NCBI RefSeq assembly: GCF_000169195.2
Contig: NC_016023.1
Span: 2,790,001 to 2,854,000 of the forward strand
Direction: 5' to 3'
From: Heyndrickxia coagulans 36D1
GTDB taxonomy: Bacteria > Bacillota > Bacilli > Bacillales > Bacillaceae_C
Length of the DNA stretch: 64,000 nucleotides
Both the position numbers and the translations under genes were made by a program. Shown here piece after piece: positions 50,333 to 61,493 of the stretch. The notes under the pieces are model-generated. The model saw only the letters and a list, made by a program, of their open reading frames with translations, was not told the origin of the DNA and ran no database searches. Every line of letters starts with the position of its first letter. The first letter of the stretch is position 1.

Positions 50333-51325
50333 ATGAAAAACGGAAAAAGCAATGTGGTGCCGTTCCCCCGTCTGAAAGAACGCCTCTTGGAGCGGGGACT
50401 CGAATCCATCAGCCAAAAAGAATATAAAGAAGCTGCCGCGCTGCTTCGCCAGGCACGCCGGCTTGACCATGACGATGGGGAAATCGGGACCGCCTACATG
50501 ATTGCGCTCTATGAAGCCGGCGATTATGAAGGGGCGAAAGAACAAGGCAGACAAATGCTTCGTGAAGGAAACGGTGACTACTTCGAAATCCTCGATCTGT
50601 TTCTCATGATTCTTGTCCAGCTCGGTGAACATGAAGAAATCAGCAGTACCTTGCGCGCTCTGCTGGAAGAAAAAGAAGCCCCACCGGACAAGCTGGATCA
50701 TTATGAAAAACTGCTCGCTTTCAGTGAAAAGCGGATGCAAATGCCAAAACCAGAACGGGAGCCCGAGCATACGGGCCGTAAGCTTTTTGAAACCGGGGAC
50801 CAGGAAGAACAAATCTTGCGGGTTTCGCATCTTGTGCATGAAAATATCCGGCCGTATCTCGATGAAATCCGGGCATATATCCGGGATCCGGACAAACATC
50901 CGTTTATCCAGACCCTTTTGCTGAACGTTTTAAAAGAACAGGGGATCACGGATGAATTCGAGGTGCAAAAACTCGGCAAGGCTGGCGCCGTAAATCCCGC
51001 GCATCTTTTGCCGATTTTTGAAACGCAGCTGTATAATCTTTTGATTACGCGGCTTTCAAGGGATGTCGAACAAAAAAATCCGACACTTTTTGCTCAGATT
51101 AAAACGGTTTTGGACCGGCATTTTTTCCTGCTGTACCCGTTTGAACCGGAGCCGGAAGATCCCGCGCTGTGGACGGCTGCCTACTACAGCATGGGCCTGA
51201 AGCTTTTCGGGCAGGAAGCGTATTTTGATAAAATCGCGATGTACTATTCGGTGGAGCCGGATACCTTGCTTGAGGCCGTCCGCTATCTCGAAAGCCTTGA
51301 GGAAATTTCTTTGCCGAATCTGTAG
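50333..51325 (+). CDS. ysoA: Tetratricopeptide-repeat protein YsoA-like
   Basis: 330 residues, all helical. TPR-like units lie at the N-terminus (about 15-110: GLESISQKEYKEAAALLRQA, GTAYMIALYEAGDYEGAKEQ) and a separate helical domain at the C-terminus ends EAVRYLESLEEI. Its partner is unknown. It stands directly before tig, as ysoA does in B. subtilis. The leu-ilv operon that precedes it there is missing. Confidence 0.85.
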   Translation: MKNGKSNVVPFPRLKERLLERGLESISQKEYKEAAALLRQARRLDHDDGEIGTAYMIALYEAGDYEGAKEQGRQMLREGNGDYFEILDLFLMILVQLGEHEEISSTLRALLEEKEAPPDKLDHYEKLLAFSEKRMQMPKPEREPEHTGRKLFETGDQEEQILRVSHLVHENIRPYLDEIRAYIRDPDKHPFIQTLLLNVLKEQGITDEFEVQKLGKAGAVNPAHLLPIFETQLYNLLITRLSRDVEQKNPTLFAQIKTVLDRHFFLLYPFEPEPEDPALWTAAYYSMGLKLFGQEAYFDKIAMYYSVEPDTLLEAVRYLESLEEISLPNL

Positions 51326-51488
51326 GCTCATCATTGAAAGACAAAAAAGCTATGTTATAATTAAATGGTTGTAAACTGTCTTTTTTCAATCCGTATTTGA
51401 AAAAAGCAATAGACAAGGGAATCAGGAAACAGACCCGGTCTATTTCCTATTATTACATTATTATTTATAGATTGTTGGAGGGAAAGGT

Positions 51489-52775
51489 ATGTCAGCAAAA
51501 TGGGAAAAAACTGAAGGAAACCAGGGGATCCTGACAGTTGAAGTAGATGCTGAAACGGTTGATAAAAGTCTGGATAAAGCCTTCAAAAAAGTAGTGAAAC
51601 AAATCAATGTCCCGGGTTTCCGGAAGGGCAAAATCCCGCGTCCTTTATTTGAAAAACGTTTCGGTGTAGAATCTCTTTACCAGGATGCACTGGATATGAT
51701 CGTGCCTGGCGAATACGAAAAAGCGATCGAAGAAACCGGTATTGAACCGGTTGATACGCCGAATATCGATGTCGAACAAATGGAAAAAGGTAAACCGCTA
51801 ATCTTTAAAGCGACTGTTACCGTGAAACCGGAAGTGAAACTTGGCGAATACAAAGGCCTTGAAGTCGAAAAACCGGATACAGACGTAACGGACGAAGACG
51901 TGGAAGAAGAATTGAAGAAATTGCAGGAACGCCTTGCCGAACTCGTGATCAAAGAAGACGGCGAAGCGGAAATGGGCGACACGGTTGTCATCGACTTCGA
52001 AGGATTCGTTGACGGCGAAGCGTTTGAAGGCGGATCTGCGGAAAACTATTCGCTTGAACTTGGTTCGGGCAACTTTATCCCAGGTTTTGAAGAACAATTA
52101 GCAGGCGTAAAAACCGGCGATGAAAAAGAAATTGAAGTTACTTTCCCGGAAGAATACCACGCTAGTGAACTTGCAGGCAAAAAAGCTACTTTCAAGGTGA
52201 AAGTCCATGAAATCAAAGCGAAACACCTGCCTGAACTGGACGATGAATTCGCGCAGGATGCGGATGACGAAGTGGAAACGCTGGATGCATTAAAAGAAAA
52301 AATCCAAAAAGATTTAAAAGAATCGAAAGAACATGCAGCAAAACACGCGGTTGAAGATGCAGTGGTCGAAAAAGCTGCGGAAAATGCAGAAATGGACATT
52401 CCAGAAGCGATGATCAATACGGAATTAAACCGCATGCTGCAAGAATTCGAACAAAACTTGAGTGCCCAGGGGCTGAACCTCGAACTTTACTATCAGTTCT
52501 CCGGCCAGAATGAAGAAGCGCTCCGCAATCAGATGAAAGAAGATGCGGAAAAACGCGTCCGCTTTAATCTGACGCTTGAAGCGATTGCCAATGCGGAAAA
52601 CCTTGAAGTATCCGATGAAGAAGTGGATGAAGAACTGAAGCGCATGTCCGAAATGTACGGCATGTCCGTTGACGATATCAGGCGGGTGCTCGGTTCTACG
52701 GACGGCATTAAAGCCGATCTGAAAGCGCGCAAAGCGATCGATTTTCTTGTGCAAAACAGCAAAACTGTTGCATAA
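51489..52775 (+). CDS. tig: Trigger factor
   Basis: 428 residues. The N-terminal ribosome-binding domain holds the signature [19 protein letters not shown]. The FKBP-type prolyl isomerase domain (about 155-245) includes [20 protein letters not shown] and [19 protein letters not shown]. The C-terminal helical cradle is complete. It binds nascent chains at the ribosome exit. Strong GGAGGG ribosome site and terminator. Confidence 0.98.
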   Translation: MSAKWEKTEGNQGILTVEVDAETVDKSLDKAFKKVVKQINVPGFRKGKIPRPLFEKRFGVESLYQDALDMIVPGEYEKAIEETGIEPVDTPNIDVEQMEKGKPLIFKATVTVKPEVKLGEYKGLEVEKPDTDVTDEDVEEELKKLQERLAELVIKEDGEAEMGDTVVIDFEGFVDGEAFEGGSAENYSLELGSGNFIPGFEEQLAGVKTGDEKEIEVTFPEEYHASELAGKKATFKVKVHEIKAKHLPELDDEFAQDADDEVETLDALKEKIQKDLKESKEHAAKHAVEDAVVEKAAENAEMDIPEAMINTELNRMLQEFEQNLSAQGLNLELYYQFSGQNEEALRNQMKEDAEKRVRFNLTLEAIANAENLEVSDEEVDEELKRMSEMYGMSVDDIRRVLGSTDGIKADLKARKAIDFLVQNSKTVA

Positions 52776-52788
52776 TATAAATAGAAAT

Positions 52789-52821
52789 ACAAGGCACGGC
52801 ACTGGCTCGTGTCTTGTTTTC
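52789..52821 (+). terminator. Intrinsic terminator of tig
   Basis: ACAAGGCACGGC pairs with GCTCGTGTCTTGT (one mismatch) and is followed by TTTTC. Confidence 0.75.
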
Positions 52822-53016
52822 TAACCTGCGGGCTGTGCCAAAAAATACATAGAAGCCCATACTGTAAGATAAGCGCACCAGAAACTTAGCCGATGCAATT
52901 TTTCAGGATGGAGAAGCATATTCGTCTGGTTTTTGGGAAAATCTGGAGTAGACAGGAATTTTACATATGCATGGAGAATGGTATAAGCAGTTTATTTCCT
53001 GCCGGCATCGTTTTGT

Positions 53017-53024
53017 GATACAAT
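53017..53024 (+). promoter_or_regulatory. Extended -10 element upstream of clpX
   Basis: TGATACAAT holds TACAAT (53019-53024) with an upstream TG. The -35 region (TTCCTG) is poor. It stands about 35 nt before the small upstream ORF. Confidence 0.5.
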
Positions 53025-53058
53025 CCATATACAAATCACAGCAAAAGGGGTTTGTATA

Positions 53059-53163
53059 ATGGTAAGCGGGAGTCATGAAGGGTCCCTGTTATTTCGGGAA
53101 CTGCCAATGGAATGGAAGAAGTACAATATAAGGGGTGAATGGAATGTTCAAATTCAGCGATGA
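53059..53163 (+). CDS. Upstream ORF overlapping the clpX start (34 residues)
   Basis: ATG 53059 follows AAAGGGG at 8 nt and opens a 35-codon frame ([20 protein letters not shown] and onward) that ends 20 bases inside clpX in another frame. The product has no recognised family. It could couple or limit clpX translation. Confidence 0.4.
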   Translation: MVSGSHEGSLLFRELPMEWKKYNIRGEWNVQIQR

Positions 53164-54412
53164 AAAACAGCAGTTAAAATGTTCTTTCTGCGGAAAATCG
53201 CAGGACCAGGTGCGAAAATTGGTCGCTGGTCCGGGTGTGTATATATGTGATGAATGTATTGAATTGTGCACGGAAATTGTTGAAGAAGAATTTGGCACAG
53301 AAGAAGAAGTAGAATTCAAAGACATTCCGAAGCCGCATGAAATCCGTGAAATTCTTGCGGAATACGTGATCGGCCAGGAACAGGCGAAAAAATCGCTTGC
53401 GGTTGCCGTATATAACCATTATAAACGGATTAATTCCAACAGCAAAATCGATGAAGTCGAACTGGCAAAAAGCAATATTTGCTTAATCGGGCCGACAGGG
53501 AGCGGGAAAACGCTGCTTGCGCAAACGCTGGCACGTATTTTAAATGTGCCGTTTGCGATTGCCGATGCCACATCGTTGACGGAAGCCGGTTATGTCGGGG
53601 AAGACGTCGAAAATATTTTGTTAAAGCTGATTCAAGCAGCTGATTATGATGTGGAAAAAGCGGAAAAAGGCATCATCTACATTGATGAGATTGATAAAAT
53701 TGCCCGTAAATCGGAAAACCCTTCGATTACACGCGATGTTTCCGGCGAAGGCGTGCAGCAGGCGCTCCTGAAAATTCTGGAAGGCACGGTTGCGAGCGTT
53801 CCGCCTCAAGGAGGGCGCAAACATCCGCACCAGGAATTTATCCAGATTGACACAACCAATATTCTGTTTATTTGCGGCGGTGCGTTTGACGGCATCGACC
53901 AGATCATTAAACGCCGCCTCGGCAAAAAAGTGATCGGTTTCGGCACCGATTTAAAAAATGACGAACTCGATGAACAATCGCTCCTGAAGCACGTACTGCC
54001 GGAAGATTTGCTTTCTTTCGGGCTGATTCCAGAATTCATCGGCCGTCTTCCGGTTATTGCCACTTTGGAACAATTGGATGAAGAAGCATTGATTAAGATT
54101 TTGACCGAACCGAAAAATGCGCTGGTCAAGCAGTACAAAAAAATGTTGGAACTCGACCATGTAGAATTGGAATTTGAACAGGATGCGCTGAAGGAAATCG
54201 CGAAAAAAGCGATCGAAAGAAAAACGGGTGCACGCGGCTTGCGTTCCATTATTGAAGGCATTATGCTCGATGTCATGTTTGACTTGCCGTCCCGGGAAGA
54301 TATTGAAAAATGTATTGTTACAAAAGAATCCGTCCTGGACAAAGAATTCCCGAGGCTCGTGCTGAAAGACGGCACAGTCATTGAAGGCAGCGACCAGACA
54401 AAATCGGCATAA
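53144..54412 (+). CDS. clpX: ATP-dependent Clp protease ATP-binding subunit ClpX
   Basis: 422 residues. An N-terminal zinc-binding domain ([10 protein letters not shown] and ICDECIELC), an AAA+ module with Walker [11 protein letters not shown], Walker [12 protein letters not shown], pore loop GYVGED, and the IGF-type ClpP-docking loop region (KKVIGFGTD). It unfolds substrates for ClpP. The ATG before FKFSDEK with GGGGTG is the chosen start; three upstream in-frame codons overlap the ribosome site. Confidence 0.98.
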   Translation: MFKFSDEKQQLKCSFCGKSQDQVRKLVAGPGVYICDECIELCTEIVEEEFGTEEEVEFKDIPKPHEIREILAEYVIGQEQAKKSLAVAVYNHYKRINSNSKIDEVELAKSNICLIGPTGSGKTLLAQTLARILNVPFAIADATSLTEAGYVGEDVENILLKLIQAADYDVEKAEKGIIYIDEIDKIARKSENPSITRDVSGEGVQQALLKILEGTVASVPPQGGRKHPHQEFIQIDTTNILFICGGAFDGIDQIIKRRLGKKVIGFGTDLKNDELDEQSLLKHVLPEDLLSFGLIPEFIGRLPVIATLEQLDEEALIKILTEPKNALVKQYKKMLELDHVELEFEQDALKEIAKKAIERKTGARGLRSIIEGIMLDVMFDLPSREDIEKCIVTKESVLDKEFPRLVLKDGTVIEGSDQTKSA

Positions 54413-54554
54413 ATAAGCGGAGCCGGGCTGCCCGCCGGCAATCCGGCGTGAACATTCTTTTTTGAACAGGAACCGGTCTAAGGCAGCAGGGCTAAATTCC
54501 TGGTATTGGCACAGCGCCGGAAAAATGAGAGGCGAAGCAGAATAAAGAAGCAAT

Positions 54555-54582
54555 GGGCGAGCGGTGCGCTTGCCCTTTTTTC
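54555..54582 (+). terminator. Intrinsic terminator between clpX and lonB
   Basis: GGGCGAGCG pairs with CGCTTGCCC and is followed by TTTTTT. Confidence 0.85.
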
Positions 54583-54617
54583 TTCCGCCCAGCCGTTCCT
54601 GGTTTTCAGAAATCCCC

Positions 54618-54647
54618 GTTTATTCCCTCCGGCAGCCGGAGATACTA
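54618..54647 (+). promoter_or_regulatory. Candidate sigma-F promoter of lonB
   Basis: GTTTA (54618-54622), 15 bp, then GGAGATACTA (54638-54647) fits the forespore consensus GYWTA-N16-GGNNANAHTR at every defined base, with one base less spacing. lonB is a sigma-F gene in B. subtilis. Confidence 0.65.
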
Positions 54648-54703
54648 GGTAAATAAGGAAGCGGCATGATCAGGCTGCAACTGAAATGCTTGGAGGGAAC
54701 AGG

Positions 54704-56341
54704 ATGAATTGGACGGGGATTGCCTTATTGATCCAGCTATTTTTCGGGATCATTATCGGGCTTTACTTTTGGAACTTGCTAAAAAGCCAAAAAACACAAA
54801 AAATTACGATAGACCGCGAATCAAAAAAAGAAATGGAACAGTTGCGGAAACTACGGGAAATTTCTTTATCTGTGCCGCTTTCGGAACGCGTCCGCCCGGC
54901 AGCATTCGCGGATATTGTGGGCCAGGAAGACGGCATTAAAGCACTGCGGGCGGCACTTTGCGGCCCAAACCCGCAGCACTGTATCATTTACGGGCCGCCC
55001 GGTGTCGGCAAAACGGCAGCGGCCCGGCTTGTGCTTGAGGAAGCTAAAAAAAATCCGAAATCCCCTTTTCAACGTGACGCTGTTTTTGTTGAACTGGATG
55101 CCACAACAGCCCGCTTTGATGAGAGGGGCATTGCCGATCCTTTAATCGGTTCCGTGCACGACCCGATCTACCAGGGGGCGGGCGCCATGGGGCAGGCCGG
55201 CATCCCGCAGCCGAAACAGGGTGCGGTCACCTCTGCCCACGGCGGCGTCTTGTTTATTGATGAAATCGGGGAATTGCATCCGATCCAAATGAATAAATTA
55301 TTGAAAGTACTAGAAGACAGGAAAGTTTTTTTGGAAAGTGCGTATTACAATCCCGAAAACCGGGAAATTCCACATCATATCCATGATATTTTTCAAAATG
55401 GACTACCTGCAGATTTCCGGCTGATCGGCGCAACGACCAGAACGCCGAAAGAAATTCCGGCTGCCATCCGTTCGCGCTGCATGGAAGTGTTTTTTCGCGA
55501 ACTTGACCGTGGTGAAATTAAACAGGTTGCAAAAAAAGCAGCTGATAAAATCCATATGGCAATCAGCGAAAATGGCCTGGACATTTTGGCGCAATATACG
55601 CAAAATGGCAGGGAAGCGGTCAATATGGTGCAAATTGCTGCAGGGCTTGCAATCCAGGAAGGACAGGATTTTATCCGGGAGGAGGACCTGGAATGGGTGG
55701 CAACAGCCAGCCAGTTGTCGCCGCGCTATGAGAAAAAGGCCCCTGAACAGCCGGCTGCAGGGCTTGTTAACGGGCTTGCCGTAACCGGTCCGAACACAGG
55801 GATGCTTCTTGAAATTGAAGTAGCGGCCATTCCGGCAAAAGAAAGGGGCAGCGTCAACATTACCGGGATTGTGGACGAAGAGAGTATCGGCGGCGAAGGG
55901 AAATCGGTCCGCAGAAAAAGCATGGCGAGAGGTTCCGCCGAAAACGTCATTACCGTTTTACGGACGATGGGTGTACCCGCTGACCAGTATGACCTCCATG
56001 TTAATTTTCCGGGTGGGATTCCGGTTGACGGCCCTTCCGCCGGGATTGCGATGGCATGCGGCATTTATTCCGCCATTTATAAAATTCCTGTTGACCAGAC
56101 AGTAGCCATGACAGGGGAAATCAGCCTGCACGGCAAGGTCAAACCGGTCGGCGGCGTGTATGCCAAAATAAAAGCAGCAAAACAGGCAGGAGCCAAAACG
56201 GTGATCATTCCTGCCGAAAACATGCAGGCCTCGTTCAAGGAAATCACAGGCATTGCGATCGTTCCGGTCCGGCAGCTGGAAGAAGTCCTGGATATCGCAT
56301 TAAAGAAACATTTTAACGACAATGCGCTCATAGGGGGTTAA
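54704..56341 (+). CDS. lonB: ATP-dependent protease LonB
   Basis: 545 residues. An N-terminal membrane segment (about 5-25), an AAA+ ATPase with [11 protein letters not shown] and VLFIDEIGELHP, and a C-terminal Lon serine protease with the Ser-Lys dyad (VDGPSAGIAMACG, later GGVYAKIKAAKQAG). It is a membrane-linked protease of the developing spore. The start at MNWTGIALL with GGAGGG replaces the longer frame. It is preceded by a sigma-F-like promoter. Confidence 0.95.
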   Translation: MNWTGIALLIQLFFGIIIGLYFWNLLKSQKTQKITIDRESKKEMEQLRKLREISLSVPLSERVRPAAFADIVGQEDGIKALRAALCGPNPQHCIIYGPPGVGKTAAARLVLEEAKKNPKSPFQRDAVFVELDATTARFDERGIADPLIGSVHDPIYQGAGAMGQAGIPQPKQGAVTSAHGGVLFIDEIGELHPIQMNKLLKVLEDRKVFLESAYYNPENREIPHHIHDIFQNGLPADFRLIGATTRTPKEIPAAIRSRCMEVFFRELDRGEIKQVAKKAADKIHMAISENGLDILAQYTQNGREAVNMVQIAAGLAIQEGQDFIREEDLEWVATASQLSPRYEKKAPEQPAAGLVNGLAVTGPNTGMLLEIEVAAIPAKERGSVNITGIVDEESIGGEGKSVRRKSMARGSAENVITVLRTMGVPADQYDLHVNFPGGIPVDGPSAGIAMACGIYSAIYKIPVDQTVAMTGEISLHGKVKPVGGVYAKIKAAKQAGAKTVIIPAENMQASFKEITGIAIVPVRQLEEVLDIALKKHFNDNALIGG

Positions 56342-56384
56342 TGGACAGGCCCCCTAAAAGACGTATCAAGATAGGGGTGCTGAG

Positions 56385-58709
56385 ATGACAACACAATCCG
56401 CATACACAATTCCTTTGCTTCCTTTACGGGGGATTCTTGTGTATCCATCGATGGTTTTGCACTTGGACGTCGGCCGGGACTACTCTGTCCAGGCCCTTGA
56501 AAACGCCATGATGCATGGCAGCGAAGTTTTCATGACGACACAAAAAGACGTTTCCATCGAAGAACCAAAACAGGAAGATTTATACCAAACCGGAACGCTC
56601 ACAAAAGTGAACCAGATGATGAAACTGCAGAACGGGACGATCCGGGTGCTCGTGGAAGGCGTGCGGCGCGCAAAAATCGTCTCTTTTGAAGATGAAGGCA
56701 CCTTTTATTCCGTCGAAGTCGAAACATTTGATGAGCAGTTTCGGCCGGATGCTGAAACGGAAGCGTTGATGCGCACGATGCTCGAATTTTTCGATCAGTA
56801 CATCAGCCAGTCGAAAAAAATTTCGGGTGAAACCTTCCAGGCGGTCTCCGATATGGAAGACGGGGGCAAGGCGGCCGATATTATCGCATCCCATTTGCCG
56901 CTCCGCCTTCCGCAAAAGCAGGACATTCTCGAAACGATTGATATAAAAGAAAGAATACGAAAGCTGATCGGGCTGATCAAAAATGAACAGGAAATTTTGC
57001 AACTTGAAAAAGAAATCAGCCAACAAGTGAAAAAGTCGATGGAGCGGACGCAAAAAGAATATTATTTGCGGGAACAAATGAAAGCCATCCAGAAAGAACT
57101 CGGTGATAAAGAAGGCAAAACGGCGGAAGTGCATGAGCTGCGCGAAAAAATTTTAAATGCTGGCATGCCCGAGCATGTGGCCAATACCGCGTTCAAAGAA
57201 TTGGACCGGTATGAAAAAATCCCGGCTGCCTCGTCTGAAAGCGCGGTGATCCGCAATTATTTGGACTGGCTGATCACGCTCCCGTGGTCGAACGCTACGG
57301 AAGATGATCTCAACGTCGCGAAAGCGGAAAAGATTTTGAATGAAGACCACTACGGCCTTGAAAAAGTAAAGGAGCGCGTCCTTGAATACTTGGCGGTGCA
57401 GCAGTTGACCCGTTCGATCAAGGGGCCGATTCTTTGCCTTGCCGGGCCTCCGGGTGTCGGGAAAACGAGCCTGGCACGGTCAATCGCAAAATCTTTGGGC
57501 AGAAAATTTGTCCGCGTTTCGCTCGGCGGTGTAAGGGACGAATCGGAAATCCGTGGCCACCGGAGAACGTATGTCGGCGCGATGCCGGGGCGGATCATCC
57601 AGGGCATGAAAAAAGCCGGCACGATAAATCCGGTTTTTTTGCTCGATGAAATCGATAAAATGGCCAGCGACTTTCGCGGCGACCCCTCAGCCGCAATGCT
57701 TGAGGTGCTCGATCCGGAACAGAACCATGCGTTCAGCGACCATTTTATTGAAGAGCCGTATGATTTGTCGAAAGTGATGTTTATTGCAACGGCCAACGAT
57801 CTGTCTGGGGTTCCCGGCCCTTTGCGCGACCGGATGGAAATCATTTCGATCTCCGGATATACGGAATTGGAAAAAATTGAAATTGCCAAGACCCATCTGC
57901 TCCCTAAGCAAATAAAAGAAAACGGGCTTGCTCGCAATCAGCTGAGGATGGATGCGGAAGCCCTCCGCCTGATCGTGCGCCGCTATACACGCGAAGCAGG
58001 CGTGCGCGGCCTGGAACGGAGATTGGCCGAAATTTGCAGGAAAACGGCGAAAATCATAGTATCAGGGAAAAGGAAACGGGTCACGGTCTCAGCAAAAAAT
58101 ATCGTTGACTTTCTCGGGAAGCCGCTTTTCCATTACGGGCAGGCCGAGATGGAAGACCAGATTGGCGTAGCGACCGGGCTTGCCTACACGACCGTCGGTG
58201 GCGATACGCTTCAGATCGAAGTGTCGCTTTCACCGGGGAAAGGAAAGCTGGTCCTGACCGGAAAACTCGGTGATGTGATGAAAGAGTCCGCTCAGACCGC
58301 CTTCAGTTTTGTCCGCTCCAAAGCGGAAGCACTCGGGCTTGCGCCTGATTTCCATGAAAAGTATGATATTCATATCCACGTTCCGGAAGGCGCTGTGCCG
58401 AAAGACGGCCCTTCTGCCGGGATCACGATTGCGACCGCCCTGATTTCCGCACTGACGAAGCATGCCGTGCATAAGGAAGTCGGGATGACAGGCGAAATCA
58501 CCCTGCGCGGCAGAGTACTCCCGATCGGCGGATTGAAGGAAAAGTCGCTCGGCGCACATAGAGCGGGGCTGAAGAAAATTATTATTCCGAAAGAAAATGA
58601 GAGAGATTTGGATGACATTCCGGAAAGCGTGCGTGGGGATCTCCATTTTTACCCGGTCACGCATATGGATGAAGTCATTGAAATTGCCATTGCAGGTGAG
58701 GAGAAATGA
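56385..58709 (+). CDS. lonA: ATP-dependent protease La (LonA)
   Basis: 774 residues. The N-terminal LAN domain (about 10-200: [18 protein letters not shown]), coiled coil, AAA+ core with [15 protein letters not shown] and FLLDEIDKM, and protease domain with [15 protein letters not shown] and the catalytic lysine in [14 protein letters not shown] are all intact. It is a general cytosolic protease. It follows lonB by 43 bp and overlaps ysxC by 4 bp. Confidence 0.98.
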   Translation: MTTQSAYTIPLLPLRGILVYPSMVLHLDVGRDYSVQALENAMMHGSEVFMTTQKDVSIEEPKQEDLYQTGTLTKVNQMMKLQNGTIRVLVEGVRRAKIVSFEDEGTFYSVEVETFDEQFRPDAETEALMRTMLEFFDQYISQSKKISGETFQAVSDMEDGGKAADIIASHLPLRLPQKQDILETIDIKERIRKLIGLIKNEQEILQLEKEISQQVKKSMERTQKEYYLREQMKAIQKELGDKEGKTAEVHELREKILNAGMPEHVANTAFKELDRYEKIPAASSESAVIRNYLDWLITLPWSNATEDDLNVAKAEKILNEDHYGLEKVKERVLEYLAVQQLTRSIKGPILCLAGPPGVGKTSLARSIAKSLGRKFVRVSLGGVRDESEIRGHRRTYVGAMPGRIIQGMKKAGTINPVFLLDEIDKMASDFRGDPSAAMLEVLDPEQNHAFSDHFIEEPYDLSKVMFIATANDLSGVPGPLRDRMEIISISGYTELEKIEIAKTHLLPKQIKENGLARNQLRMDAEALRLIVRRYTREAGVRGLERRLAEICRKTAKIIVSGKRKRVTVSAKNIVDFLGKPLFHYGQAEMEDQIGVATGLAYTTVGGDTLQIEVSLSPGKGKLVLTGKLGDVMKESAQTAFSFVRSKAEALGLAPDFHEKYDIHIHVPEGAVPKDGPSAGITIATALISALTKHAVHKEVGMTGEITLRGRVLPIGGLKEKSLGAHRAGLKKIIIPKENERDLDDIPESVRGDLHFYPVTHMDEVIEIAIAGEEK

Positions 58710-59290
58710 AAGTAACGGAGGCAGAACTGGTCATCAGCGCGGTGCGGCAGGAGCAATATCCGGAAGGGCATTTGCCGGAAATTGCGCTTGCCGGACGGTC
58801 AAATGTGGGAAAGTCTTCCTTTATCAATAAAATGATCAACCGTAAAGCCCTTGCCAGAACCTCTTCCAAGCCGGGGAAAACCCAGACGCTGAACTTTTAC
58901 AAAATCGAAAACAAATTATACTTTGTCGACGTTCCCGGCTACGGGTTTGCGAAGGTGTCGAAAAAAGAACGGGAAAAATGGGGCCGGATGATTGAGACGT
59001 ACATGACGTCAAGAAAACAGCTGAAGACGGTCGTGCTCATTGTCGATGTCCGGCATCCGCCGACAAACGATGACTGTTTGATGTACAATTTTTTAAAGTA
59101 CTATAAAATCCCGTGTATCGTCGTTGCCACAAAAGCTGACAAAATCCCGAAAGGCAAATGGGCATCTCATTTGAAAACAGCAAAAGAAACGCTGAATCTG
59201 GAAAAAGAAGACGAAATCATTTTATTTTCATCTGAAACAGGAGAGGGAAAGGACAAAGTGTGGGCTTCCCTGATGGAAAGAATTAAGTGA
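58706..59290 (+). CDS. ysxC: Ribosome biogenesis GTP-binding protein YsxC/EngB
   Basis: 194 residues. Small GTPase with G1 [11 protein letters not shown]3 [10 protein letters not shown] and G4 ATKADKIP, and the [13 protein letters not shown] switch. It is required for assembly of the 50S subunit and essential in B. subtilis. It starts within the end of lonA (ATGA-type overlap). Confidence 0.97.
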   Translation: MKVTEAELVISAVRQEQYPEGHLPEIALAGRSNVGKSSFINKMINRKALARTSSKPGKTQTLNFYKIENKLYFVDVPGYGFAKVSKKEREKWGRMIETYMTSRKQLKTVVLIVDVRHPPTNDDCLMYNFLKYYKIPCIVVATKADKIPKGKWASHLKTAKETLNLEKEDEIILFSSETGEGKDKVWASLMERIK

Positions 59291-59292
59291 AT

Positions 59293-59327
59293 AAAGCCCG
59301 GGGCCAGCATGCGGGCACCGGGCTTTT
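59293..59327 (+). terminator. Intrinsic terminator of lonA-ysxC
   Basis: AAAGCCCGG pairs with CCGGGCTTTT around a GC-rich loop. Confidence 0.8.
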
Positions 59328-59466
59328 CTGCAGGATCCGGATCTAAAATCGTATTTTTTAGCGGTCCGGCCCCGGAAAATGCCGGTAATGAGCGCCTGGT
59401 TGTTTTTTTGGGCGCGCGGGGCTGTTTGGGTACTTGGCTTTTCATGCCGGACTGCACGGGCGGGTG

Positions 59467-59961
59467 TTATTTCCGCCCCCTTCTTTTCGCAAACAGCAGG
59501 TAGACGCCGATTACGACAAGCACGGCCGGCCAGAAATTGATCAGGGAAGAAACATTGTTTTCGACAAGGCCGAACCATCCCATTACTTTATCGGAAAACA
59601 GGAGCAATATGGATAGCACGAGAAACAACAGCCCGTAAAACGTGCCGTCCCCGGTTTTTTGCGAACGGAGCAAAAAGCCGATGGCAATAATGAGAACAAA
59701 GACCCCGATATTATCCGGCCAAATGGCGATTTTGCCGGCAAGGTGGAAGTGGAGGCCGAACCCGACGAGAATGACCCCCGGCAAAATTGATTCCCCGTCT
59801 CGGCCCCAGTAGCCTTCGCCTAAAAAAGCGAGCCCGACAATGATCAACAGCGTCGGCCATGTAAAGTAGTCCTTCATGCCGGTGAGGTCAAAACGCTGCA
59901 AATAAAAATACAGCCCGAACCCGATCAGGATAATCGCGGAAAAAATTTTGCGGCTTTTCAA
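59467..59961 (-). CDS. ysxD: LiaF-type transmembrane protein, YsxD position
   Basis: 164 residues. Paired hydrophobic segments (about 7-20, 33-47, 58-74, 80-95, 108-122 and 138-155) have the repeated pattern of LiaI/LiaF-like transmembrane regions (IILIGFGLYFYLQR, GVILVGFGLHFHLAG). No soluble domain follows. It lies between ysxC and hemA on the opposite strand, as ysxD does. Function unknown. Confidence 0.75.
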   Translation of the reverse strand: MKSRKIFSAIILIGFGLYFYLQRFDLTGMKDYFTWPTLLIIVGLAFLGEGYWGRDGESILPGVILVGFGLHFHLAGKIAIWPDNIGVFVLIIAIGFLLRSQKTGDGTFYGLLFLVLSILLLFSDKVMGWFGLVENNVSSLINFWPAVLVVIGVYLLFAKRRGRK

Positions 59962-60146
59962 TGGGACACACTTCTTTCCTTCAATCTAGATGCTTGAAAC
60001 CATCGCCTGTTTCTGCTATTTTACAGGTAGGAATGGTATTATTTCAAAAGAGAAAAACGAGCTTTTTTCTTCTATTCATCTTAACATAGATCAACATTCA
60101 ATCCTATGCATTTGGCAAGATAAAATGGGGGTGCCGGAGGGCAACA

Positions 60147-61478
60147 ATGAGAATACTTACTGTCGGATTAAATTATAAATCTGCGCCGGTTGAAATCCGC
60201 GAACAGCTGTCGTTTGATGAGGCGGAACTCGCGGATGCGATGGCGGCGCTGCAAAAGAAAAAGAGCATTTTGGAAAATGTCATCGTGTCTACATGCAATC
60301 GTACGGAAATTTATGCGGTTGCCGACCAGGCACACACCGGGCGTTATTATATTAAAGATTTTCTGTCAGAATGGTTCGGAATAGATAAGGAAGCATTTGC
60401 CCCCTATCTGTTTATTTACGAAGACAACGAAGCCATTGCGCATTTGTTTAAAGTGATTTGCGGGCTTGACTCGATGGTGCTCGGTGAAACGCAAATTCTC
60501 GGGCAGGTGAGGGACAGTTTTCTGCTGGCCCAAGCATCCGGTTCAACCGGCACCATTTTTAACCGCCTGTTCAAAGATGCGGTCACACTAGCGAAAAAAG
60601 CCCATACGGAAACGGAAATTGCTTCCAATGCTGTTTCGGTCAGTTATGCGGCTGTGGAGCTTGCGAAGAAAATTTTTGGCGATATGGCTGATAAAAAAGT
60701 GGTCATCATCGGCGCCGGCAAGATGGGCGAACTGGCTGCGGAAAACATTCACGGCAGCGGTGCCACCCGGATTACCGTCATCAACCGGACGCCGGAAAAA
60801 GCCGGGCTTCTTGCCGCACGCTTCGATGGCGAGGCACTCGGGCTGGCATCTTTGGAAACGGCGCTTTTGGATGCGGATATCGCGATTACCTCCACTTCGG
60901 CAAAAGGGTACATCCTTACAGCAGACAAGTTAAAACCCATTGAAAAGAAACGGAACGGGCGCCCACTGCTGCTTGTCGATATTGCCGTGCCGCGCGATAT
61001 TGATCCGGAAGCCGCGTCCCTTGAATCCGTTTTCTTGTATGATATTGACGACCTGGAAGGCATCGTGGAAGCCAACTTGAAAGAACGCGAAAAAGCCGCC
61101 CGGCAGATTGCGGACATGATTTCCGATGCCGTTTGCGCATTCAATGAATGGGTCCATACACTCGGGGTGGTGCCGGTGATCACGGCGCTCAGGGAAAAAG
61201 CGCTCGCGATCCAGGCGGAAACGATGAAAAGCATTGAACGGAAGCTGCCGGACTTAACAGAACGCGAACGGAAAGTCATCAGCAAACATACAAAAAGCAT
61301 TATTAACCAGATGCTGAAAGATCCGATTCTGCAGGCAAAAGAAATGGCGGGTTCGCCGGATGCAGCCCGGAATCTAGAACTGTTCCGCCAAATTTTTAAT
61401 TTAGAAACAGAAACGGGACAAGCGGAACCGGCAGCCGAAATGGCGCGGCATGCAGTCCGCCCGTCCTATTCGGGTTAA
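60147..61478 (+). CDS. hemA: Glutamyl-tRNA reductase
   Basis: 443 residues. Catalytic Cys in [15 protein letters not shown] (about residue 50), substrate-binding stretch [25 protein letters not shown] motif [17 protein letters not shown], and a C-terminal dimerisation helix. It commits glutamyl-tRNA to heme synthesis. GGAGG-like ribosome site. It heads hemAXCD. No PerR box like that of B. subtilis hemA was found upstream; an inverted repeat CCTGT/ACAGG lies at about 60007-60028. Confidence 0.97.
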   Translation: MRILTVGLNYKSAPVEIREQLSFDEAELADAMAALQKKKSILENVIVSTCNRTEIYAVADQAHTGRYYIKDFLSEWFGIDKEAFAPYLFIYEDNEAIAHLFKVICGLDSMVLGETQILGQVRDSFLLAQASGSTGTIFNRLFKDAVTLAKKAHTETEIASNAVSVSYAAVELAKKIFGDMADKKVVIIGAGKMGELAAENIHGSGATRITVINRTPEKAGLLAARFDGEALGLASLETALLDADIAITSTSAKGYILTADKLKPIEKKRNGRPLLLVDIAVPRDIDPEAASLESVFLYDIDDLEGIVEANLKEREKAARQIADMISDAVCAFNEWVHTLGVVPVITALREKALAIQAETMKSIERKLPDLTERERKVISKHTKSIINQMLKDPILQAKEMAGSPDAARNLELFRQIFNLETETGQAEPAAEMARHAVRPSYSG

Positions 61479-61493
61479 CCGGGGAGCCCGGCA

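Noticed and set aside
59990-60146. PerR box upstream of hemA
   Set aside because: B. subtilis hemA has one, but no TTATAATNATTATAA-like sequence is present here.
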